Shown here: positions 1 to 6,431 of the stretch, in pieces
Numbering within the stretch: the first letter of the stretch is position 1
Layout of the letters: the number at the start of each line of letters is the position of its first letter
NCBI GenBank assembly: GCA_035570275.1
Contig: DATMNI010000090.1
Location: 1 to 28,483, forward strand
Direction: 5' to 3'
From: DATMNI01 sp035570275
GTDB lineage: Bacteria; Acidobacteriota; Terriglobia; Bryobacterales; Bryobacteraceae
DNA length: 28,483 bases
Program-made: the position numbers and the translations under genes
The notes under the pieces: generated by a model
Seen by the model: only the letters and a program-made list of their open reading frames with translations
Told to the model about the DNA's origin: nothing
Database searches by the model: none

Positions 1-986
1 TACATCAGGCCGGGGTCGAACAAATCGATTCCGGCCGGCACGGGCGTGTGGGTAGTAAAAACGTTGCTGGCCCGCGCGGCGTCCTGGGCCTCTTCGAAGC
101 TGAGCTTCTGGTCGCGCATGAACAGGCGAATCTGCTCCAGGACCAGAAAAGCGGAGTGGCCCTCATTCATGTGGAAGACGGTGGGCCTCAGGCCCATGGC
201 GTCCAGGGCGCGCATGCCTCCGATGCCCAGCACGATCTCCTGCCGGATGCGCGTATCGATGTCGCCGCCGTAAAGAGAGTTGGTGATATTCCGGTCTTGC
301 GGAAGAACATTCTCCGGAAGGTTCGTGTCCAGCACATAAAGCGCGATCCGCCCGACGGAGATTTTCCAGACTTGAATAAAGACGTTGCCGGTGGGCAGCC
401 GGACGGTGACCTTGAGGTCGCGATCGTCAGCAGTTTTGACCGGGGTCAGCGGCAGCGTATAGAAATCGTTCATCGGATAGCGTTCCTGCTGCCATCCGTC
501 CGGGTTGAGAAACTGCCGGAAGTATCCTTGCTGGTAGAGCAGGCCGATCCCGATCAGCGGATAGTCCTGGTCGCTGCTGGATTTGAGATGGTCGCCCGAG
601 AGGATTCCGAGGCCGCCCGAGTAGACCGGCAGGCATTCGGTAAGGCCATATTCCGCCGAAAAATACGCGACGAGTTTGCCATCGGAGGCAGTTGCCGACT
701 TCCGGCCGCGGGCGTTGTACGCCTCACATGCCGAGCGGTATAAAGATAGGTAACGCGGGTCAGCGCCCGCTTTTTCCAGGGTGGCCTGAGGAACCCGGCC
801 TAACATCAGCACCGGGTTATAGCCGCATTCCCGCCACAAAGCCGGGTCGAGCCGGCGAAATAGTGAGCGGATGATGGGTTCCCAACTCCATAGCAGGTTG
901 TAGGCCAGCTCAGTCATGCGCGCCAAAGATTCGGGCAGTCTGGGACGGACCAAGAACTCGCGGAGGGGCTCAATGTGAAAAGGCAT
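1..986 (-). CDS. glgP: Alpha-glucan (glycogen) phosphorylase, N-terminal part, cut by window edge
   Basis: About 328 residues are visible before the window ends, with no in-frame stop. The N-terminus has the conserved AYNLLWSWEP segment of the DUF3417 domain that opens the short alpha-glucan phosphorylases. It is followed by the GT35 catalytic-domain signatures YFSAEYGL, YSGGLGILSGDHLKSSSD and VFHMNEGHSAF. By family knowledge the enzyme releases glucose-1-phosphate from glycogen or maltodextrin in the cytoplasm using pyridoxal phosphate; the PLP lysine lies in the missing C-terminal part. The ATG at 986 is chosen because residues from there match the family start. No good Shine-Dalgarno sequence precedes it. 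A TACAAT box at 1002-997 on this strand would leave almost no leader, so leaderless initiation is possible (inference). It is divergent from the lytic transglycosylase gene. Confidence 0.93.
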   Translation of the reverse strand, partial: MPFHIEPLREFLVRPRLPESLARMTELAYNLLWSWEPIIRSLFRRLDPALWRECGYNPVLMLGRVPQATLEKAGADPRYLSLYRSACEAYNARGRKSATASDGKLVAYFSAEYGLTECLPVYSGGLGILSGDHLKSSSDQDYPLIGIGLLYQQGYFRQFLNPDGWQQERYPMNDFYTLPLTPVKTADDRDLKVTVRLPTGNVFIQVWKISVGRIALYVLDTNLPENVLPQDRNITNSLYGGDIDTRIRQEIVLGIGGMRALDAMGLRPTVFHMNEGHSAFLVLEQIRLFMRDQKLSFEEAQDAARASNVFTTHTPVPAGIDLFDPGLM

Positions 987-1071
987 ATTAGGAACGATTG
1001 TACCCTTTTAAGATAGCAGATCGGCGGTGGCGAACTTTCCCTCCACGCTCCGGCGGCAAAGTGCGTCAGAG

Positions 1072-1077
1072 TATAAT
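1072..1077 (+). promoter_or_regulatory. Candidate -10 box for the lytic transglycosylase gene
   Basis: TATAAT is a perfect sigma-70 -10 hexamer located 57 bases upstream of the chosen start at 1134. No recognisable -35 hexamer sits 16-18 bases upstream, so the assignment rests on the -10 match and its position in the divergent intergenic gap. Confidence 0.4.
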
Positions 1078-1133
1078 AAGGGCCGTCAGAGCTAGTTTTG
1101 GCCGCCGGTTGCCGATGTTCCCGGAAAACCTGG

Positions 1134-1808
1134 ATGCGCATTCTCTTACTCATGCTGTTGGTTACCGCAAGCCCGGTACTGGCGGGCGAATACGCCGTTC
1201 TCGCCACCGGTTCGCGGCTGCACGTGGAGCGGCACCAGGTGGACGGCGCTAAGGTGCGGCTATACCGGGACGGAGGATTTGTCGAAATGGACCTGGCGGC
1301 GGTGAGCGAATTCGAACAAGATGAAATGGTCACCCAGCCTTCGGCTCCCGCGGCTGAGCCCGTGCCGTCCGCGCCGGCAGTTCCGGTGGCGGTGCCGCCG
1401 CCGCTTTCGGCGGCCGGCATGGCCGATGCCGCCGCCGACAAGTACGGGTTGCCGCGCCAGTTGGTGCGCAGCGTGATGGCCGCCGAATCGGGCTTCCAAC
1501 CGCTGGCCGTTTCGCCAAAAGGCGCCATCGGGCTGATGCAACTCATGCCTGGAACTGCCGCGCAACTGGGCGTGGATCCCTTCGATCCGGCGCAGAACGT
1601 GGACGCCGGAACCCGTTACCTGCGCGAATTGCTGGAAAGGTACAACGGCGGGTTGCGTCATGCCCTGGCGGCTTATAACGCCGGCCCCGGCGCGGTGGAC
1701 AAATATAACGGTGTGCCGCCGTACCGTGAAACGGTGAACTACGTTTTTCGGATCGAACGGGATTTCCTGGGGCGCGAACTGGGCCGCGACCGCAAGAGCG
1801 TGGACTAG
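1134..1808 (+). CDS. Exported lytic transglycosylase (SLT domain)
   Basis: The protein has 224 residues. MRILLLMLLVTASPVLAG is a clear signal peptide, which is why the ATG at 1134 is preferred to an upstream in-frame TTG at 1098. Residues about 20-60 form a small beta-rich region, followed by a Pro/Ala linker (about 65-95). The SLT domain then fills the C-terminal half. It shows the catalytic-Glu motif AAESGF (Glu118), GAIGLMQLMPGTA, and YNAGPGAVDKYNG followed by YRETVNYV. Family knowledge: these periplasmic enzymes cleave the MurNAc-GlcNAc bond of peptidoglycan to give 1,6-anhydro products. The stop codon lies inside a perfect hairpin (1800-1824). The C-terminal EfgD-like pattern and short N-domain resemble the MltC/Slt-like stand-alone enzymes common in high-GC soil bacteria; no particular paralogue can be named. 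Confidence 0.92.
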   Translation: MRILLLMLLVTASPVLAGEYAVLATGSRLHVERHQVDGAKVRLYRDGGFVEMDLAAVSEFEQDEMVTQPSAPAAEPVPSAPAVPVAVPPPLSAAGMADAAADKYGLPRQLVRSVMAAESGFQPLAVSPKGAIGLMQLMPGTAAQLGVDPFDPAQNVDAGTRYLRELLERYNGGLRHALAAYNAGPGAVDKYNGVPPYRETVNYVFRIERDFLGRELGRDRKSVD

Positions 1809-1824
1809 ACGCGCTCTAGTCCAC
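1800..1824. terminator. Perfect 10-bp hairpin over the transglycosylase stop codon
   Basis: GTGGACTAGA (1800-1809) pairs perfectly with TCTAGTCCAC (1815-1824) around a five-base loop. The central CTAG on each arm puts a TAG stop in both strands: the plus-strand gene ends at 1808, and a minus-strand frame also ends at 1805. No U-tract follows on either side. The hairpin could act as a bidirectional, factor-assisted terminator between convergent genes. Confidence 0.45.
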
Positions 1825-1869
1825 GGTCCAGTCTGGCCGCCAAAACAAATTTGTGCCCACCCGCCGAAA

Positions 1870-2211
1870 TCAGACCCGCCGGTTTTGGCAGCTCGCGGTG
1901 GTTCCGGCCGAGGCCAGAGCGCTCATCCGCACGACGATGCCTTCCTCGCCCCCGGACTTGGACGGGATGCGCAGGAGAGGTCCGGTAAACCGGCAGCCCC
2001 CACCGGTGCCTCTGGCCCGCTCCGGTATCAGGATTCCAAGGTCCAACGGGGCTCTTCCGGTTGGCTGAGGAGTTTGGGCCCCGGCAATTCGCAGGAGCGC
2101 GATGGCGAGAAGGGAAGCAGATAGCCATCCGCGCCCGCCAGCGCGGCGATCATAAAAAGGCCGAGCCGTGCAGCTTGGGCTGCCTTGGCGAGACAATTTG
2201 TTCTTCTTCAT
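1870..2211 (-). CDS. Short putative exported protein, function unknown
   Basis: This is a 113-residue frame starting 10 bases after the stop of the upstream secreted-protein gene. An AGG lies in the intervening bases, so translational coupling is plausible. The N-terminus is basic and is followed by a hydrophobic segment (WLSASLLAIALLRIAGAQ, residues about 29-46) that reads as a signal peptide with an Ala-Gln cleavage site. The rest is Gly/Arg/Pro-rich with two cysteines and no domain I recognise. A second minus-strand frame (to 1805) continues with a protein-like tail (KFVLAARLDRGLERV), so this gene may also carry a frameshift near its 3' end. It is the last and weakest member of the minus-strand island. 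Confidence 0.4.
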   Translation of the reverse strand: MKKNKLSRQGSPSCTARPFYDRRAGGRGWLSASLLAIALLRIAGAQTPQPTGRAPLDLGILIPERARGTGGGCRFTGPLLRIPSKSGGEEGIVVRMSALASAGTTASCQNRRV

Positions 2212-2221
2212 CGACAGTACC

Positions 2222-3066
2222 TCACTGAATCAGTACCGGGACCGGCGGGACGACCGCGAACGTGCGGGCGGTGGCGCTGTCGTAAAGCTCGAGGTTGGCG
2301 GTCACCCCCAGGCAGCTAGCGAACCCGCTAAGCTGCTTCAGGACAGGCAGGACCATCTGGCGCGTTCCGGCTGCCAGTGTGGCGTTTGAGAAATCCAGCG
2401 CGGCGGGTTGGCCGGGCAGCAGCGTGAACGTGCTCTGGGCCAGTATTGGTATCGGTGGCGTGGTGGATGTCAGCGGCAGAAAGCTCGCCTGCACGCGGCA
2501 CGGGCTCGGCGGCGCGATGGGGTTCGGCGGCGTGATGGGCGCCGGCGGCGTCAGGTTCAGCCGGATGGTGTCCCGGGCGGTAATGCCTGCGGGGCCCGGC
2601 ATCGGCAGCACGGGCTGGCGGCGGACAGGATGGTGGTCCGGCCGCTGGCACTGTCGAAAACCTCCACCGTGGCGGCCAGGCCGGCGCACGCGAACACATT
2701 TTTGATAGTGAACGCGCCTCGCAATTGCTGGCGAACGCCGGCCGCCAGCACGGGTGCGTAGTCGATGGTACTGGCATGGCCCGGCGCGAGTGTCACCGTG
2801 ATCGGCGCCGGGGGCTGCGACGTGACGCATTCCGGGCAGACAAATGGGGCCGGAACGATGCCGGCGACCACGCCGGGCGTGACGTTCACCAACGCCGCCG
2901 TCACGGTACACGAAGGCGTAATGGGAACTGGCGGTAAGGCGTTGAAGAGGGTGAGGCGGACACTATCGAGACTGGTGACTCCGATGGAGCCGCCCCCCGG
3001 AAAGGTCTGAGCCGCGGCGGTGGCGGCGGCGAACAGTATGGTGGCGAACGTCTGCGTCTTCAACAT
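2222..3066 (-). pseudogene. Secreted duplicated-domain protein with a one-base frameshift
   Basis: The start has an excellent ribosome site (CAGGAGG, ATG at 3066) and a signal peptide MLKTQTFATILFAAATAAAQ. The frame from 3066 runs into unrelated Cys/Arg-rich sequence after DSASGRTTILSAASP. The next frame carries on sensibly with VLPMPGPAGITARDTIRLNL and ends at 2222. The switch is explained by loss of one G in the G-run at 2612-2614 (one more base restores SPVL). The rejoined product is about 281 residues and consists of two copies of one domain. Each copy has a D-[ST]-[VI]-R-L-x-L strand, Pro-rich PPxPITP, an LxPGxxxxxD strand, and a closing C(A/L)GLxAxxEVxDSAxxRT motif. The family is not known to me; a beta-sandwich surface protein is a guess. 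It is either a recent pseudogene or a sequence error. Confidence 0.65.
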
Positions 3067-3104
3067 GGGAAATCCTCCTGATTGGTCTTGGTTTTCTTAG
3101 CGTG

Positions 3105-3130
3105 CTTTGCGGTACTTTGCGTCCTTTGCG
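3105..3130. repeat. CTTTGCG heptamer repeated three times
   Basis: CTTTGCG occurs at 3105-3111, 3115-3121 and 3124-3130, spaced 10 and 9 bases, in the gap between two minus-strand genes. It looks like a decayed short tandem repeat. No function is evident. Confidence 0.4.
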
Positions 3131-3147
3131 AGAAGCCTTGTCTTCCC

Positions 3148-3696
3148 TCAACAGCAAGCTGCTTCACCGCGCGTCGTACGGCATGGCGTGGCGCCGATGC
3201 AGGTCAATCTGCTGATAAATGGGCCAACACAGGTTGGATCGGCAGTAATACAACCCGTGCCAGCCTCGCCGCCGTGTGCCGCACAGGCGGGACCGCAAAT
3301 CGCGTCCTGAGCGGCACTTGAAGTACAGTCCAACGATGCACAGGTGTTTAGGAGAAATCCGTCCCCACAAATGCAGATCTGGCGGTTCGGGCCCCCGACA
3401 GGAACAACGGCCGGCTTGCCTTTGCACTCTCTACAATCCTCGCAGGCCTTTTTGCACGCGTTGAACGCCGTCAGGTCGCCTGAGAACGACGCACAGATCT
3501 GACTACATTCCGGCTCTTTGCCTTTCCCGTCGTCGTACCACGGCGCGCCCCAAGTTTTTGGCATGCCCAGTACTCCGGCAACACTGCCACTAAGTAACTG
3601 CGGTGTCCTGCGCCGAGTGAGTCCATCGGCCAGTGTCTTCGCCAATTCATCGAATTGGATTCTCATTACGCCTTCTTTGTCTCGTTGAGTTTCCAT
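3148..3696 (-). CDS. Cysteine-rich protein with RRR leader, probably exported
   Basis: The protein has 182 residues, starting at the ATG at 3696, which has AAGGAG eight bases upstream; a longer in-frame start inside the previous gene is not credible. Residues about 11-45 (MRIQFDELAKTLADGLTRRRT, then a weakly hydrophobic LLSGSVAGVLG) look like the atypical twin-arginine-type leaders found on many cysteine-rich bacterial proteins. The remaining region of about 118 residues has 18 cysteines, arranged as CxxxC, CxxxCxxCxxC, CxC and a terminal CC, typical of a multi-disulfide module. No catalytic signature is visible. The gene lies 19 bases downstream of a double thioredoxin-fold gene, suggesting that protein helps fold, reduce or electronically couple it (inference). 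Alternatives are a metal-binding or structural surface protein. Confidence 0.75.
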   Translation of the reverse strand: METQRDKEGVMRIQFDELAKTLADGLTRRRTPQLLSGSVAGVLGMPKTWGAPWYDDGKGKEPECSQICASFSGDLTAFNACKKACEDCRECKGKPAVVPVGGPNRQICICGDGFLLNTCASLDCTSSAAQDAICGPACAAHGGEAGTGCITADPTCVGPFISRLTCIGATPCRTTRGEAACC

Positions 3697-3715
3697 GTCT
3701 TCTCCTTTGCCGCTT

Positions 3716-4852
3716 TTAGTGAACGCTGACTGAGTCTTGCTCTTGTAAGTGACCAGTTTTTGAGACGGCCGAGTTGGAGTCAGCCGTGCCGGATACCAAA
3801 TCCAGAATTGGCTGGGCTCCGATGGCGATATCCGCGGCGATGATTCCCCGCTCATCGATCAGGTAGCCCATGGGCGTGGCAAACATGGCGTAAAGCAGCG
3901 AGACCTCCCAGTTTTTCTGGAGCGCCACCGGGAACGTCAGCCCCAGTTGTGCCACTTTCCGGCGGTTGGTCTCAGCGTCCTGACGGCTTACCATAAGCAC
4001 TTGAAAGCCGTGCCGATGACGGTGCAACTGCTCCAGCCGCGGGGCGAGCTGGTCGCACGGGCCGCACTTCGGGTCGGAAAAAACCAGTAAGACCCGGCGT
4101 CCGCGATACTCGTCGAGTGCTAGGTCCCCACCGCCCAGTCGCGACAGGCGGAAGCCCGGCGCGGGGGTGCCGGCCTTGAGACCGCTGCGGTTCAGCCGGC
4201 TGTTGGCCAGCGACTGATTGACCAGTGATGGATTGCCTTTGGCGTTGGCCATCGCCAACAAGTCCGCCGCGCCCGCGGTAAGGCCGCTGGCGATGGCCCC
4301 TTGCTCGTCGATAAGGTAGCCCATCGGCGTGCCCTGCGCCTGATACTGCGCGGCCACCTCCCCGGTTCCCTGGAGGGTTTCCTGAAGCAGCACCGGGTAG
4401 CGGACCCCATGCTTTTGAAACAGCAGGCGATTGGTCTCCGCGTCGCCCGTGGTGACCACCAGCGGCATAGGCCGGCGGTTGCCTCCGCCGGATGCCAATG
4501 CCGCCAGATCCGGCATCATCGCGGTACAGAAACCGCAGTGAGGGCTAAAGAAAACCAGCAGCACGCGCCGGCCCCTGAACTCCGCCAACCCCCGCTGGGT
4601 ACCGTCGAGATCGGGCAACTCAAACGCCGGCGCCATCGAGCCTGCCGGCAGCCCGGCACTGGGTGCGGGCGCTTGGGTTGACCCGGGTTTCGTGTCGTCC
4701 GGTGCGCCGATTGGCTCCGGCTTGCTTTCCAGTGCCTCTAAGCGCAGCAGGATGCGGCCGTTTTGGCGAACCAGTTGGTAACTCAGCCAACACCCAAATC
4801 CGAGAAGCAGCCAAGGTAACATTACGGCTACTGTTAGAAGCGACGCTGTCAT
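3716..4852 (-). CDS. Membrane-anchored protein with two thioredoxin-fold (redoxin/MauD-like) domains
   Basis: The protein has 378 residues from the ATG at 4852. One N-terminal membrane helix (about 4-26) is followed by a QNGRILLRLEALE segment and a Pro/Ala linker (45-70), as in MauD-type redoxins. Two AhpC/TSA-redoxin domains follow. Domain 1 is at about 73-205, with active site SPHCGFC (Cys106/Cys109) and GTPMGYLID. Domain 2 is at about 226-360, with DPKCGPC (Cys263/Cys266) and ATPMGYLID. Both keep the cis-Pro loop and an AETNR insert, so the second arose by internal duplication. Expected role: periplasmic thiol-disulfide exchange. The start overlaps a four-codon reading frame (ATGA) that derives from a leader shared with the RCC1 gene. 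An in-frame GTG at 4927 would place the leader inside the protein and is rejected. Confidence 0.87.
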   Translation of the reverse strand: MTASLLTVAVMLPWLLLGFGCWLSYQLVRQNGRILLRLEALESKPEPIGAPDDTKPGSTQAPAPSAGLPAGSMAPAFELPDLDGTQRGLAEFRGRRVLLVFFSPHCGFCTAMMPDLAALASGGGNRRPMPLVVTTGDAETNRLLFQKHGVRYPVLLQETLQGTGEVAAQYQAQGTPMGYLIDEQGAIASGLTAGAADLLAMANAKGNPSLVNQSLANSRLNRSGLKAGTPAPGFRLSRLGGGDLALDEYRGRRVLLVFSDPKCGPCDQLAPRLEQLHRHRHGFQVLMVSRQDAETNRRKVAQLGLTFPVALQKNWEVSLLYAMFATPMGYLIDERGIIAADIAIGAQPILDLVSGTADSNSAVSKTGHLQEQDSVSVH

Positions 4853-4863
4853 AACTTTCTCAT
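4849..4863 (-). CDS. Four-codon upstream ORF (MRKL) overlapping the redoxin start
   Basis: The frame ATG AGA AAG TTA TGA has its own Shine-Dalgarno stretch (GGGAGAAGG) just upstream, and its TGA overlaps the redoxin ATG by the ATGA pattern. The equivalent ATG in the homologous leader of the RCC1 gene is the true start (MRKAG). This mini-frame is therefore probably the relic of the original start, now used for re-initiation or simply tolerated. Confidence 0.35.
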   Translation of the reverse strand: MRKL

Positions 4864-4890
4864 CCTTCTCCCTTCTGCTGGTTTCCTCCG

Positions 4891-4970
4891 CGGGTTCAAC
4901 GTTACGGTGTTTGGCGCCGCTTGTCACCGCACACGTGGGTAGGTTTGTGCGTGCGCGGCCCAGAGTTTAC
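4891..4970 (-). promoter_or_regulatory. Shared leader module, copy A (upstream of redoxin gene)
   Basis: It aligns without gaps to 9461-9540 with 64 of 80 positions identical, in the same orientation to its gene. Blocks at 4922-4947 (26 bases) and 4957-4970 (14 bases) are identical. At its upstream edge on the minus strand sits TGTAAACT, a possible -10 element (TAAACT). The core contains CCCACGTGTG. Similarity continues through the ribosome site to the start codons of both genes. It is probably a duplicated promoter/5'-UTR cassette; a structured RNA is possible, since each copy can fold a hairpin, but in different registers. Confidence 0.6.
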
Positions 4971-4989
4971 AGAAGGCCTCGTCCCGCCG

Positions 4990-5020
4990 CCCCGTGACAA
5001 GCTCCCTTACGGTCGCGGGG
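4990..5020 (-). terminator. REP-like hairpin downstream of the HExxE protein gene
   Basis: CCCCGTGAC (4990-4998) pairs with GTCGCGGGG (5012-5020), with one wobble, around a loop containing CTCCCTTACG. It lies 26 bases beyond the stop of the gene ending at 5046 and before leader copy A. It could be an intrinsic-like terminator without a U-tract or a dispersed palindromic repeat. Confidence 0.4.
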
Positions 5021-5045
5021 CAAGTCGCGGCTCCGAACGCCCCGG

Positions 5046-6386
5046 TTACTTGACGCAACCGGCCTTCTCTAGCGGAGACAAGGCGGTCAGCACGGTCAAA
5101 TCCGGGTAGCTGTAGCCTTTTTGTCCGTCGTGCTCAAAAGGTTTCTGGAACGTGAACCAGGGCAAAAGAGCTTCATTCTGCGGATGGTACGTAAACCCGT
5201 GCATGGCGATCGGAAACGTTTGGTTCGGCAAGCCCTCGATGACGTCTCCCACCTCCAGGGTGTCCTGGCAATTGCCGTTGGGTGAAAGCCACCAGGGAGT
5301 GATGTTATGCACCCCGTCGAAGAAGACAAACGGATCGGCGAACGTTTCGGCCATCTCGTGGCTCAAAGCCGTGATGTCCGCTAATCCACCGAACACGCCC
5401 GGGCTGATCCAACTGGAGAAGTTCATCACGTAAAAGCGCACCCGGTTGCCGTTGCTCGGGATGCCGGGTTCGACGTCGTTGTCGTGGAATCCGAGGATAC
5501 AGCAATTCTTGGGATCTCCAATGAACAGAAACGTGTTGGGAAACAGCAGGGTCGAGATGTCCTGCGTCGTCATGTCGCCCGCCAGTTCCGCCGCGCCGAT
5601 CACAGTATTCGGATCCACGGGAAAAGTGGGCGGAAAGAGCTTATTGATGAAAGTATCGAAGTCGATCTTCACGAACAAGCAGCATGTGCCATCCGGGTTC
5701 AAGGCGAATTGGTAGGTGCAAAAACCTCCCACTGGTCCGCAGGTTGGGGCCTGGTTGAGCGTCATCACCCGGGCCGTCTTGACCGCCGGTTTCAGCAAAG
5801 TATGCCAGTCATCCTTGGCGTCGTCGCCGAAGGACGCGCGCTGAACCGCGTCCGTGAACTGGGTCGGCTCGTCGGCGCTCGTATACTGGTGGTTCTGAAA
5901 CACCGGCGAGTTCAGCACCGGCGTCACATACTGCGTGGCGTCCGCAAAGAGCGGGTGCCCGTTGATGGAACGCGGAAAGCCCCTGGCATCCCGCAGATCG
6001 AGCGATACCGGGATGATTGGCGCGTTGAATGTCGTGGTCTTGCCGGCCTTCGGCGGAGTGCCGGCCATGTTATAAAGCCAGACATTGTTGGGATTTCCCG
6101 AGGGGTCGAACCCCTTGGCGGCAAACTGGCCGTTAAAGCTCGGGATCGTATCGGCGACAGGGAAGGCCGCCGCCGGAGCCGCTGGGTTGGCCGGCCCATC
6201 CGCGGCCGTGCCCGTGCCTGCGGCCATCTTGGCCCTGGCGTGCGCCCCGTCCCTGTGCAACGCCGTGTGGGCGCCGGCCAGGTCCCGAACTGTAATCTGA
6301 TCGGGCGCCTGCGCCCGGGCGGGCGCAAGCGTACCCAGAAAGCTTACCGCGGTAATAGTAAATAGACTGTTTAGGCGAATTACCAT
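5046..6386 (-). CDS. Exported protein with HExxE zincin-like motif, putative metallopeptidase
   Basis: The protein has 446 residues, with GAGGAG seven bases before the ATG and signal peptide residues 1-26 (LAPARAQA). After a Pro/Ala-rich stretch (50-80) comes a globular domain (about 82-446) rich in Trp and Asn, with three CC or CxxxxxxC cysteine groups (Cys216/223, 235/236, 295/296). TALSHEMAETFADP (His343, Glu344, Glu347, Asp351) fits the HExxE(x3)D pattern of zincin-like families in which a His pair or Glu binds zinc. Preceding FYVMNFSSW and following WWLSPNGNCQD strands resemble the secreted eukaryote-like EXORDIUM/peptidase groups with LSHExAE motifs. Activity is inferred from the motif alone. 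It follows the NHL protein gene by 45 bases, probably in one transcript. Confidence 0.75.
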   Translation of the reverse strand: MVIRLNSLFTITAVSFLGTLAPARAQAPDQITVRDLAGAHTALHRDGAHARAKMAAGTGTAADGPANPAAPAAAFPVADTIPSFNGQFAAKGFDPSGNPNNVWLYNMAGTPPKAGKTTTFNAPIIPVSLDLRDARGFPRSINGHPLFADATQYVTPVLNSPVFQNHQYTSADEPTQFTDAVQRASFGDDAKDDWHTLLKPAVKTARVMTLNQAPTCGPVGGFCTYQFALNPDGTCCLFVKIDFDTFINKLFPPTFPVDPNTVIGAAELAGDMTTQDISTLLFPNTFLFIGDPKNCCILGFHDNDVEPGIPSNGNRVRFYVMNFSSWISPGVFGGLADITALSHEMAETFADPFVFFDGVHNITPWWLSPNGNCQDTLEVGDVIEGLPNQTFPIAMHGFTYHPQNEALLPWFTFQKPFEHDGQKGYSYPDLTVLTALSPLEKAGCVK

Positions 6387-6431
6387 CTGTTTGCTCCTCT
6401 CTTTTCTCTTCGTTGAGCGGCTGTTCCAGCC

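Noticed and set aside
4921..4970. Resemblance of CACGCACAAACC in leader A to the GEMM (c-di-GMP-I) riboswitch
   Set aside because: The segment is not conserved in leader B, and the remaining GEMM helices and tetraloop receptor are absent.
4891..4970. Compensatory base changes between the two leaders as proof of RNA structure
   Set aside because: The hairpins form in registers differing by two to three bases, so the changes are not true covariation with only two sequences.
5484..6365. Plus-strand frame of 293 codons opposite the HExxE protein gene
   Set aside because: The opposite strand has a signal peptide, ribosome site and coherent protein; this frame has none.
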